Shown: piece by piece, positions 9,101-15,703 of the stretch
How positions within the stretch are numbered: position 1 is the stretch's first letter
Layout of the letters: each line of letters opens with the position of its first letter
Assembly (NCBI RefSeq): GCF_000023025.1
Contig: NC_012997.1
Coordinates: 4,461,125-4,525,124 of the forward strand
Length of the DNA stretch: 64,000 nt
Direction of reading: 5' to 3'
DNA from: Teredinibacter turnerae T7901
GTDB lineage: Bacteria; Pseudomonadota; Gammaproteobacteria; Pseudomonadales; Cellvibrionaceae
Notes under the pieces: model-generated
What the model was told of the DNA's origin: nothing
What the model saw: only the letters and a program-made list of their open reading frames with translations
The model's database searches: none
Made by a program: the position numbers and the translations under genes

Positions 9101-10236
9101 TCTACCGACACAACATTCACAATCATGGATTATCTCCCGATTCAAACCTGCAGATTTGCTTACCGCGGACGACAGAATCCGGCGTCCCACTAACCTACCT
9201 GTTGACTAGTGAAACCCCACAACGGCGACTACTAAAAACACTGTTTTGCGACAACGCCGCACTCTCATCGCTGTTTAACGATCCTTCACCCTGCCCAAAT
9301 ATTGAATTGCGCCTAACAACAACTCGGCAGGGGGTCGAAATCGCAATTTTCAACATTACCGCCAATCTGAATATGCGTGCTCAGCGAGATAAACTACTAT
9401 GGTTTTTTCAACGTATGAAGGAGTTAAAACGTGTTGAAAAAATAAATAAACTCACTTTGTTTTGCAGTTATGAAAGTATTGTGATGCTGCTATCTATCAA
9501 TAACCTGCGCAAAGGCAGTGACATTTCGACAAATCTGATATCAACAGAAGAATACAATGACTGGGCCTACTGCTTGCGCGATTTTACCGTAACCACTGAA
9601 ATCGAACGCAGCTATCTCGATCGCGACTTTATCGCGAAAGAAACGGACGCTATGCCCGCCCTAAAAAACTTTATTTCTTTCGCAGACACAAACCTCAGCG
9701 AAGTCAAAAGCGGGGCGCAATTGCAATACAATGATTACCGCTGGACAAACCTGCCTGACCGCTTTAAAACATCTACAGAGTGGTATTCCATCAGGTACAT
9801 TCAACTTAAGGTCGGCGCTTTCTATCGAACCCTGTGGAATAGCTGTGCCCCATCTGAGAAGCTGGCGCTTTTTTACCTGGCTAAACACAAGCGGATTAAC
9901 CCTAATAACGAAAAAGTCCTGGAGAACCTCGCAACGCGCGGCCTGGTTCAGGTGTATCGTGGGCAGGTCAGGATTGTGAATCAGTCCTTTGCATCCTACA
10001 TACTGCACGCAGAAAGCACAGACACCTTGCACTTATTAATCCGGCAGGGCGATATGGGCAATTGGAACGATTATCGAATGGCGGTTTATTTGGTCGTCGC
10101 CGCAGTGCTTTTCGCTCTCACGCTCTGGTCCGGCAACTCGTTGTACGTGATTATCTCTTCTGCACTTGGGTTTATGGCCTTGGTAAGCAATATCGTCAGT
10201 GGAGTGAGCTTTTTGCGTGGCCGTCTACTGGGTTAG
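6133..10236 (+). CDS. 1367-aa multi-TM protein with a dCache-like sensor domain and a C-terminal winged-helix-like segment
   Basis: The protein has an N-terminal TM (aa ~12-32), a periplasmic domain, a TM pair (~258-315), and a second large periplasmic domain. That second domain has the dCache hallmark SHREYF at ~483-488 followed by a TTLSVPL strand. Next come four or so TMs (~655-820), another periplasmic loop, a TM (~940-965), a cytoplasmic region of ~330 aa and two final TMs (~1313-1360). The region at ~1240-1290 (EKLALFYLAKH ... NPNNEKVLENL ... GLV) looks like a winged helix of the kind found beside STAND/KAP-type NTPase modules. No Walker A, kinase, GGDEF or MCP output domain is visible. 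The start has GAAGGT upstream of the ATG. The function is unknown; a sensory or membrane-stress role is inference. Numbers are estimates by eye. Confidence 0.7.
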   Translation: MEETKTPKYGLSLRVVIPAIIAIIGLLSYFYYATNNSQYQTLNRHYLRELGDATKTFNTRLNQYYATRWYTQASAAELDNNAPVCVVHDNPQADKATGKIFYFESGKFVYRDLATQECWQQPITNFLPAPSGEFSQYLLVTPNNKVLATKGDLRALSVIDTRQIARQIALELNRDWVKLAANFEKSSSVEQQAENKLPGFSYYLDLKLNPGEYRIYLFPFSVDLDFPVTPRENAHQLYLLGIVPKSALSSTDSKRWTLSNYVLSLLAVVFFLVITRLFLLSQHQPVDNLFYHTTLYSSFIFFAAITAAYFAFFETSLEKADKARKAFAIAQSTSRQMFEELKQTLPELDRIAQFYMRDTFSCDTGVCKRDPETNPAAFALSNWDTNSLICDSDKTKIGSDPVKPDPVCVYFSKEIRQKAECSKGHVTGDETRSPLVNCQWREAMGSMDWHILHAFTLKDDGMQAGNQFYNKEFQRRPQNLDLSHREYFKTILNQEGWYHAELTKGLTFQQFYIQRLRSLTNGSLATTLSVPLLVPGANYKVLAADIELRSVSQFSTERLRDLQDISLFVLDRASGEILFHTDRSRILNENLFSNGRETDAVRHAIQARRDSREGRVLAISGNYQGLPGWFVVHEAPLDQWAVVTFFPRESLNNYFSNIFFINIVYFLAFLLLGQSIAWSMSAVNRRSPVRRVFGIPKFIESRKLMLFLSVLIFAQIGSTWIGFGLTQHFSAPEMVSIALVIIANLIVITWGISSYAIMAEQQMNKPRDIKHRMQDLPRLVAQHFDWGCAWLLVGFVVGAVFLNWNLHYSAKQPARALNWYYKNTTTPRINAEVQNLVAKARQLYPSSIRGHGQDPFKLMEANRSSAIDSALDRLQNNSIGLDDVGSFSEFTQLTNTQEWLDRYIFRSHSRNRNSTDSLASAQTADDTSERGLQSVNSDTESGSHSTFYFFLFVVPFGAFMLAWLWISFNKRILYGRLFGTENMLRFINRLYRHNIHNHGLSPDSNLQICLPRTTESGVPLTYLLTSETPQRRLLKTLFCDNAALSSLFNDPSPCPNIELRLTTTRQGVEIAIFNITANLNMRAQRDKLLWFFQRMKELKRVEKINKLTLFCSYESIVMLLSINNLRKGSDISTNLISTEEYNDWAYCLRDFTVTTEIERSYLDRDFIAKETDAMPALKNFISFADTNLSEVKSGAQLQYNDYRWTNLPDRFKTSTEWYSIRYIQLKVGAFYRTLWNSCAPSEKLALFYLAKHKRINPNNEKVLENLATRGLVQVYRGQVRIVNQSFASYILHAESTDTLHLLIRQGDMGNWNDYRMAVYLVVAAVLFALTLWSGNSLYVIISSALGFMALVSNIVSGVSFLRGRLLG

Positions 10237-10339
10237 GTCACTTCTCGCTATCACAATCCTCACGCGGCCGAACTGCATGCGGTTCGGTGCGTGCAAGCGC
10301 TCACACACCCTCCTTTTTATAAATAATTCTCTTTTTTTG

Positions 10340-10416
10340 TGATCTTCTTGAACTCTGTGCGAACAATAGGGCAAATCTCAACAACAAAGCTGTTCGCACA
10401 GGGTTCAAGAAGATCA
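10340..10416. repeat. Long near-perfect inverted repeat (26-base arms, one mismatch)
   Basis: Arms at 10340-10365 and 10391-10416 are complementary at 25 of 26 positions, with a 25-base loop. A T-run lies outside the left arm and an A-run outside the right arm, so these extend the stem; a terminator has the opposite polarity (A before, T after). It abuts repeat copy A. It may be a miniature mobile element or a folded RNA. Confidence 0.75.
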
Positions 10417-10418
10417 AA

Positions 10419-10500
10419 AAAATTCACACATTTTCGTCAGTATTTGAAGGGTGCGCGATCAAATAGCTAGGATCACCTATTTGATTGCCGGGTTAATAGT
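10419..10500 (-). repeat. Dispersed multi-hairpin repeat, copy A (truncated)
   Basis: The reverse complement aligns without gaps to 54296-54377, about 69 of 82 bases identical by manual count. It keeps the first hairpin (GCAATCAAATAG pairing with CTATTTGATCGC) and the conserved tail AAAATGTGTGAATTTT. The second half of the element is missing and is replaced by the long inverted repeat next to it. It ends only 40 bases before the sigma-like gene's ATG. Confidence 0.8.
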
Positions 10501-10539
10501 ACGGTGGTGAATATAGAACCTGAACATCAGGCAGGACCT

Positions 10540-10740
10540 ATGACATCAAGTGCCAGCGAGCCTCAGCTGGAACTTTATCGAATATTGAACAGTCTGGACA
10601 AATATGAGCGGGCGTTGATGATCCTTCATTTGAAAGGCTTCAAGTACGATGAAATCGCCAGCATTTTGGCGATCTCCGAATCCAACGTCGGCACCAAAAT
10701 CAATCGCATCAGACAGCGCCTGATTGCAGAACACCGCTAA
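10540..10740 (+). CDS. Sigma-70 region-4-only protein (possibly a truncated ECF sigma factor)
   Basis: 66 aa from the ATG at 10540, which has AGGA 5 bases upstream; a GTG at 10504 would add 12 residues that run close to repeat copy A. The whole protein is a sigma region 4 HTH: ERALMILHLKGFKYDEIASIL, then SNVGTKINRIRQRL, the -35 recognition helices. Region 2, needed for core binding and -10 melting, is absent, and no trace of it is seen between 10237 and 10540. It could be a real region-4 adaptor or the remnant of an ECF sigma gene cut by the repeat insertion upstream. A membrane protein gene follows after 12 bases and may encode its partner. Confidence 0.75.
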   Translation: MTSSASEPQLELYRILNSLDKYERALMILHLKGFKYDEIASILAISESNVGTKINRIRQRLIAEHR

Positions 10741-10752
10741 GGAAATCGACCT

Positions 10753-11418
10753 ATGGATTCTTACGCAAAACTGGAACGACTATGGCAAGATCAAAATTCT
10801 GCCATACAGCAACAGTTTCATCTGAACCTTGAGACATTGCGCGGGCTGAAAATTATGAAAGCCCAAAGTCACCTCAACAATTATCTGAGCCTGAATATAT
10901 TTTCATTGCTGGTTGGCTGCCTGTTTAGCAGCTTCGCACTTTTCTTTGCATTTAACCACACAGAGCAGACCCATCTGCTCAGCGCCGGCCTTGTACTCAG
11001 TATCTGGGGAGTTTTTATATGTGCAGGCGCGGTAATGCAGATTAGGCGCATTTTAATGTTGGATTACAGTGCGCCGGTGCTAAAACTTCAGCAACAATTG
11101 CAGCATATTCGTTTATCAGCGTTGGTACATACGCGGACGGCATTATTGATTGTACCTTTTTATCCCGCTTTTCTATTGGTGATGGCACAAGCGCTTCTGG
11201 GGTTCGACCTGCTGCAGAATGCCTCGCAAGGCTGGCTGCTACTGCACGCCGCCCTCTCGCTGCTTTTACTACCCGCCACACTTTGGCTCTACCGGGCTTT
11301 GGCACCAGAAAATATTGATAAACCGGGAATACGCTGGTTGATGCAAGGAAACGGCAGCCAGGCACTTGCGGCCATCTACGAACTTAACCGCATACGCCGG
11401 TTCAACACAGCGGTGTAG
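10753..11418 (+). CDS. Four-TM membrane protein, putative partner/anti-sigma of the region-4 protein
   Basis: 221 aa with a soluble N-terminus (LERLWQDQN, then LETLRGLK) and about four TM helices at ~45-70, ~75-97, ~125-150 and ~155-180, then a short basic tail. AAGGA lies 9 bases before the ATG and the preceding sigma-like gene ends 12 bases away, so the two are almost certainly co-transcribed. Small membrane proteins with this LW..QN N-terminus commonly follow ECF sigma genes and are candidate anti-sigma factors. No classical ZAS zinc motif is visible. The anti-sigma role is inference from position. Confidence 0.65.
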   Translation: MDSYAKLERLWQDQNSAIQQQFHLNLETLRGLKIMKAQSHLNNYLSLNIFSLLVGCLFSSFALFFAFNHTEQTHLLSAGLVLSIWGVFICAGAVMQIRRILMLDYSAPVLKLQQQLQHIRLSALVHTRTALLIVPFYPAFLLVMAQALLGFDLLQNASQGWLLLHAALSLLLLPATLWLYRALAPENIDKPGIRWLMQGNGSQALAAIYELNRIRRFNTAV

Positions 11419-11489
11419 CAGGTTGCTGGGAGCGTTGTTGCAGAAACTTCGCAAACACCTGCAAGAAACCGATGGGAGTTAGCGCAGTG

Positions 11490-11693
11490 TTAACTGAGTG
11501 CAACACCGAGGGTGCCGTCCTCGCGTGGAGAAAACTGAACAACCATCTGTGGGTCGCCTTTAAGTAGCTCCATCGCACGGACATATTTGCGATAGGCCGC
11601 GTCAATTTCTTCGGCTTTGGCCGGCGGCAAGGCATAACTCTGCTTTGCTGCAAGATAAAGTTGTTCAAATTTTTGTACGGTCATGCACTGCAT
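11490..11693 (-). CDS. Small hypothetical protein (67 aa)
   Basis: Reading from the ATG at 11693 (or a second ATG 3 codons on) gives a soluble helical protein with natural composition: EQLYLAAKQSY, then AEEIDAAYRKYVRAMELL, and a short beta-rich end. It ends at 11490, 71 bases beyond the convergent four-TM gene. The frame stays open further upstream to 11828, so the start is uncertain, and only a weak GAG stands in for a ribosome site. No family was recognised. Confidence 0.45.
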   Translation of the reverse strand: MQCMTVQKFEQLYLAAKQSYALPPAKAEEIDAAYRKYVRAMELLKGDPQMVVQFSPREDGTLGVALS

Positions 11694-11750
11694 CGCAATC
11701 TCATTAACACAAATAAAATTCAGCTGTTTGTCGACCGATCCATTAGTTAG

Positions 11751-11981
11751 ATGGGTTGTCCCAGCGCCAAGCCAGACTTGGGCGACAAAATGGTAACGGT
11801 GCCAAAGCCCCCGCATGACCCAGAGCAACGCCGCGAAAGCCGATCAAGTTTCATCATTGTCAAAGCCGGCATCATCGACAAAGCCGGGTCTGTTTTTGCT
11901 AACTCCACCGGGATGGCGCGCGCCGTACTATTAACCCAGCAGTTTAACCCGGCCATTAAACGGATGATCATTACTGGTTAA
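11751..11981 (+). CDS. Possible small hypothetical protein (76 aa)
   Basis: A plus-strand frame starting 57 bases from the divergent small gene. The composition is credible (RSSFIIVKAGIIDKAGSVFA), but there is no good ribosome site, and the last 13 codons run into repeat copy B. It could be a real short gene truncated by the repeat or a chance frame. Confidence 0.3.
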   Translation: MGCPSAKPDLGDKMVTVPKPPHDPEQRRESRSSFIIVKAGIIDKAGSVFANSTGMARAVLLTQQFNPAIKRMIITG

Positions 11982-12046
11982 TCACGCGCCCGTGAAGTAC
12001 TAGCGAAAATGTATGAATTTTCCAGTATTTCAGGGGCTTAGATTGC
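11942..12046 (+). repeat. Dispersed multi-hairpin repeat, copy B
   Basis: It matches copies A and C through TTAACCCGGC, then CGCGCCC-TGAAGTACT, GCGAAAATGTATGAATTTT and AGTATTTCAGGGGCTTA-ATTGCC. The second hairpin is present: GCCC-TGAAGTACT pairs with AGTATTTCA-GGGC, using a G-U pair. It is more diverged in hairpin 1, where ATTAAAC faces GGTTAAT. Confidence 0.7.
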
Positions 12047-12472
12047 CAAGCTCATAATGCTACCAACGCCGAGGTGTAACCAAGTCGCAATGTATCAACC
12101 ATACGCAAACCATTTATTTCAGCCCCGCGACATAAAAGGCATATTAACTGCTTAGCAAAGCAGACACATTTCAATGTAGGCCAAGCGCAGATCGGCTTGC
12201 GCTGTTGATTTAGTGATTCGAGTAGAAGTATAGAAAAGCCCGGGTCTTGGACAACATTATTATTAAGTTGAAGCGACGATTTAAATAATGGTAAGTTATA
12301 GCGCTTCCAGTATTTAGTCCGCAAAATACTCTTTATTTATAGAACCAATTGACTTACAGAACCAATTGGTACGTGGCACCCATTCGTACACCGTATCCAT
12401 CACGGTTAAACCGCTTATAGGTTTAGATTGAACCAATCCTATAGGTTGCATCAAGTAACGCAGGGACGAGCG
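12047..12472. other. Non-coding stretch with an 11-base direct repeat before the 175-aa gene
   Basis: No convincing gene was seen on either strand. AGAACCAATTG occurs at 12341-12351 and again at 12359-12369, an 18-base period, about 110-130 bases before the next start codon. This is compatible with a tandem operator or a promoter-proximal activator site. Confidence 0.45.
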
Positions 12473-13000
12473 ATGACAAAAGTTTCATACGCAGTGACAC
12501 CGCGCAATACACTTTTCTACGACGCAGTGAAGCAACTCAGCTCAAAAGAGAAATGTAACGCGTTTTACCTCTTAGACAGCGCCGGGAAAAACCCGGTTGC
12601 GGCGGTTATTTCAACCACACTCTACGACACACTTACTCGAGAATCACACGTTAATCCGCTGCAAGTGAACCTGCGCCTTAAATCTGTGCCGCAACCGATT
12701 AAGCGTGTCCAATTTTCCGACAATGATCAGGACCTTATCACCCTGGTGCGAGAGGATGGCAAAGCTGTGCCCTTGAGTCTCGATGACCAACGGAGTTTTC
12801 CAATGGCCTACGCGTTACCGGTGTCGCAATTCAAACTGTTGTGGGCAGCGCAGTCCTATTATTGCCGCGAGGGTGTTCTCGATCGGCTGCAAACCGCTGT
12901 CAGTAAAATCGACAAAGACGCCGGATCTCTGGTCGATTCGGAGTTTCTCGCCAGCACCCGCAAGCCCTCGGTCCCCAGAGTGCACGAGCTGCAGTCCTAG
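12473..13000 (+). CDS. Hypothetical protein, 175 aa
   Basis: Soluble alpha/beta-looking protein starting at the ATG at 12473, which has AGGGA upstream; the frame opens earlier at a TTG (12428) without a ribosome site. There is no signal peptide, TM or known motif. The middle (VPQPIKRVQFSDNDQDLITL) is polar, and the C-terminus is Ser/Pro-rich. Two small genes follow on the same strand after 126 bases. No family was recognised. Confidence 0.65.
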   Translation: MTKVSYAVTPRNTLFYDAVKQLSSKEKCNAFYLLDSAGKNPVAAVISTTLYDTLTRESHVNPLQVNLRLKSVPQPIKRVQFSDNDQDLITLVREDGKAVPLSLDDQRSFPMAYALPVSQFKLLWAAQSYYCREGVLDRLQTAVSKIDKDAGSLVDSEFLASTRKPSVPRVHELQS

Positions 13001-13126
13001 CCCGACCACTGCACGCCCAAGAAAAATCAAGAGGGGTATTGCGTATCATCCAATAACCCCCGTTTGCCTGGCTCACTCGCCGCACCGCGGCGTAGTCGAA
13101 CAGGGACAGGTTAACAGGAATGTCGA

Positions 13127-13411
13127 ATGCTACAGGTTGGCCCATACCAAAAAGTTACGCTTACCGCAGAGTTTGTGGACACATCTTATCGTTTAAGCAC
13201 CGCTCAACATGCACAGCTAGCTGCCTTTGTTAGCCGTATAAAAAGTGGAACTGTACCCACCCTGGGCACCACCTACCCCCGTGGCGACATGTATCTGTTA
13301 TTGGCGAATGGCCAGCTTGGCTTAACCTGCCGCGAAAAGCCCGACCCCAGCGGGCCAATACTGATTCTTATCGATATCGACACAACGCCAGCCAGCCCTG
13401 ACCGCTCATAA
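13127..13411 (+). CDS. Hypothetical protein, 94 aa
   Basis: AGGA lies 7 bases before the ATG. A compact soluble protein with a beta-hairpin-like C-terminal half (MYLLLANGQLGLTCRE, then PILILIDID). Its stop overlaps the start of the next gene in a TAATG arrangement, which points to translational coupling. The family is unknown. Confidence 0.6.
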   Translation: MLQVGPYQKVTLTAEFVDTSYRLSTAQHAQLAAFVSRIKSGTVPTLGTTYPRGDMYLLLANGQLGLTCREKPDPSGPILILIDIDTTPASPDRS

Positions 13412-13722
13412 TGCCGGTTTGTACGCTCGCAACCTTTCTCGAATTTCAACCGATCATCAGCGCGAGCCTGGAGATGATTGGCGTGATCCTGATGGCCAAT
13501 GCCTATTTTTACGATTCCGCAGAGAGCCCATTCCGTCGCGGTACGCTGTTCATGAAGATCCTGCTGGTTGCACTGGTTAGAGGCGCACTTGCTAAACGCT
13601 CTGCTAAAGCCGCACTGGCGTTCGGTGAAGAGAACGGGCTGTCGGCGCTCCAAGGACTCAGCTTTATTGCCCTCGGTTTCTTCCTCCAGCTGATCGCGGC
13701 CGTGTTGAACCTCACGCAGTAA
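13411..13722 (+). CDS. Hypothetical small membrane protein, 103 aa
   Basis: It overlaps the preceding gene by one base (TAATG). Two or three hydrophobic segments are visible: ~12-30, ~45-60 and ~80-100 (GLSFIALGFFLQLIAAVLN). The central part is basic and Ala-rich. It probably resides in the inner membrane and is co-translated with the upstream 94-aa protein. No family was recognised. Confidence 0.6.
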   Translation: MPVCTLATFLEFQPIISASLEMIGVILMANAYFYDSAESPFRRGTLFMKILLVALVRGALAKRSAKAALAFGEENGLSALQGLSFIALGFFLQLIAAVLNLTQ

Positions 13723-13791
13723 ACCCGCCGCCACATCGCCCTCATCAGCTAATCGTGTTTTCACGCCGAGCTGACGCTTCAGCCTATATAG

Positions 13792-13809
13792 TGAATGAAC
13801 GTTCATTCA
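13792..13809. promoter_or_regulatory. Perfect 18-base TetR/AcrR-type palindrome
   Basis: TGAATGAACGTTCATTCA, a perfect palindrome 16 bases before the tetR-family start codon. The half-site and length are typical of AcrR/NalC-class operators, so autoregulation, and control of the RND operon downstream, is likely. Confidence 0.85.
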
Positions 13810-13825
13810 TTTATACCCTACCCCC

Positions 13826-14422
13826 ATGGCCATAACGTCACTCGAAGATCGTCAGCAACACAAGCGCGTACAAATTCTGAAAGCGACTCGCAAGCTCCTC
13901 GCCGAGCGCGGGTTTCACGGCTTTTCGATCAAACAGGTGGCAGCGCAGGCCGGAGTCGCCACAGGCACCGTGTATTTGTATTTTCGCGATAGACAGGACT
14001 TGATCGAACAGCTCCACATGGCGGTGATCGAGGATATCGCGGCAGCGGCCTTCACCCACTGGGACCCAAACGCGAGCAGCGCCAGGCGTTATTTCAGTGT
14101 GTGCGAGCAAATGTGGCAATACTGTATGGATCACCCCGACACCTTGCTGTGCAAAGGCCAGTTCGACCAGTTGCCACCAGCCGTGTTGCGCACCCAGTAC
14201 GAAGAGGCCCAGAGCCTGTTCCTGCCACTGGCCGATTTGTTCACCGAAGGCCGGCGTAGTGGTGAGTTAATCAACCTGCCAGACCACGCATTGTTTTCTC
14301 TCTCGATAGACACCTTATGGCAGCTTGCTCGACGGCACATGCTCGATATCGTTCACGTAGACGAGGTCATGCTCAAACAGGTGATCGAGGCATCCTGGCG
14401 CAGTATTCAGAACCCCGGTTAA
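13826..14422 (+). CDS. TetR/AcrR-family repressor of the adjacent RND pump
   Basis: 198 aa. The N-terminal TetR DNA-binding domain includes ILKATRKLLAERGFHGFSIKQVA and the HTH VAAQAGVATGTVYLYF. The C-terminal ligand-binding domain is alpha-helical and divergent. The gene sits 81 bases upstream of the adaptor of an AcrAB-type pump, in the same direction, under a perfect palindromic operator. The classical role is derepression of the pump when a toxic amphiphile binds; the ligand is unknown. The ATG at 13826 is the only start compatible with the operator position. Confidence 0.92.
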   Translation: MAITSLEDRQQHKRVQILKATRKLLAERGFHGFSIKQVAAQAGVATGTVYLYFRDRQDLIEQLHMAVIEDIAAAAFTHWDPNASSARRYFSVCEQMWQYCMDHPDTLLCKGQFDQLPPAVLRTQYEEAQSLFLPLADLFTEGRRSGELINLPDHALFSLSIDTLWQLARRHMLDIVHVDEVMLKQVIEASWRSIQNPG

Positions 14423-14503
14423 GGCCGGTACAAACACCATGTCAGCTTTTTATTTTTCAGCTTTACGCCCGATTTGTGGCACCCATTTTTCAGGAGTCAG
14501 GTG

Positions 14504-15700
14504 ATGTTAGTTAAACACTCCCCCATTTTTCGCACATTGAGTCTCGGCCTGTTGGCCGCAATGGCGCTCAGTGCATGTCAGAAGGACGCCGGCGCCGGTG
14601 CGGCAGCAGGCGGTGAACGCCCACCCACACAGGTCGCCGTCGTCACCCTCAAGCCACAAACGGTAAAACTGACATCAGAGCTTCCAGGGCGCACGGTAGC
14701 GACCCGCCAGGCTGAAGTGCGTCCGCAAATAACCGGGCTCATCCAGCGGCGATTGTTTGAAGAAGGCTCTCACGTTGAAGCCGGTCAACAGCTTTACCAA
14801 ATCGACCCCGCACGTTACGACGCGGCGCTGAGTACCGCCCGCGCGAACCTGGCCCGAGCCAAAGCCAATTTGAACAGTAGTGACACCCAGTACAAACGCT
14901 ACCAGGAATTGCTGAAAGACAAAGCTGTGAGTCAGCGGGATTTCGACAACGCAGAGGCGTCCTACTTGCAGGGTAAAGCCGAGTTGGCGGTGGCAGAAGC
15001 TGCAGTCAAAACCGCCCAGATCGACCTGGCGTACACTAAGGTACTGGCGCCTATTAGCGGCAGAATCGGTAAATCAAATGTGACAGAAGGCGCGCTGGTA
15101 ACTGCCGGTCAGGCGGCGGCATTGGCCACCATTCACCAGCTGGACCCAATTTATGTGGATGTAGCTCAGCCTGCCAAAGCGCTGCTCAAATTGCGCCGCC
15201 AGGCGATGGCCGGCACCCTGCAGCGCGATGATTTGGGCAAAGTGCAGATATTGATGGAAGACGGTTCTCTGTACGAACACGCAGGCACGATGCAGTTCTC
15301 AGAAATGAGCGTGAATGAGAGCACGGGCAGTGTAACTGTACGGGCACTGGTACCCAACCCGGATCATCTGTTGTTACCAGGCCTGTTTGTGCGCGCTGTG
15401 CTGGAAGAAGGCGCGCGCAACAACGCGTTGCTCGTACCTCAACGGGGCGTCACCCGCAATCGTCAGGGCGAAGCCACTGCACTGCTGGTGGCAGCAAACA
15501 ACACTGTTGAATCTCGAACATTGCAATTGGGCCAGACCATTAATAACCATTGGCTGGTGGAATCCGGCCTGCAAGCCGGCGACCGCGTGATCGTCGAAGG
15601 TCTGCAAAAAACCGCGCCAGGTGCGCCTGTGCAAGCGGTGGAGTTAAACGCGGAGACAGCCTCAACTACGCCGGCAGCAAAGCCAGCGCAGGAGAGTTAA
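14504..15700 (+). CDS. RND efflux periplasmic adaptor (AcrA/MexA family lipoprotein)
   Basis: 398 aa from the ATG at 14504 with AGGAG upstream. It has a lipoprotein signal ending MALSAC (Cys lipidated). The membrane-fusion order is visible: beta-barrel start, lipoyl half (EEGSHVEAGQQLYQIDP), an alpha hairpin (~100-170), second lipoyl half (AYTKVLAPISGRIG), then beta-barrel and membrane-proximal domains. It bridges the inner-membrane pump encoded 3 bases downstream and an outer-membrane TolC channel, which is not in the window. It is about 30 residues longer at the N-terminus if read from an upstream ATG, but that start lacks a signal. Confidence 0.93.
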   Translation: MLVKHSPIFRTLSLGLLAAMALSACQKDAGAGAAAGGERPPTQVAVVTLKPQTVKLTSELPGRTVATRQAEVRPQITGLIQRRLFEEGSHVEAGQQLYQIDPARYDAALSTARANLARAKANLNSSDTQYKRYQELLKDKAVSQRDFDNAEASYLQGKAELAVAEAAVKTAQIDLAYTKVLAPISGRIGKSNVTEGALVTAGQAAALATIHQLDPIYVDVAQPAKALLKLRRQAMAGTLQRDDLGKVQILMEDGSLYEHAGTMQFSEMSVNESTGSVTVRALVPNPDHLLLPGLFVRAVLEEGARNNALLVPQRGVTRNRQGEATALLVAANNTVESRTLQLGQTINNHWLVESGLQAGDRVIVEGLQKTAPGAPVQAVELNAETASTTPAAKPAQES

Positions 15701-15703
15701 TCC

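Noticed and set aside
10340-10416. Rho-independent terminator
   Set aside because: The T-run precedes and the A-run follows the stem on the plus strand, and the minus strand shows the same, so the U-tract of a terminator is missing.
12052-12324. 90-codon minus-strand open frame
   Set aside because: Cys/Trp/Leu-rich composition without a ribosome site, and it overlaps the end of repeat copy B; it looks like chance.
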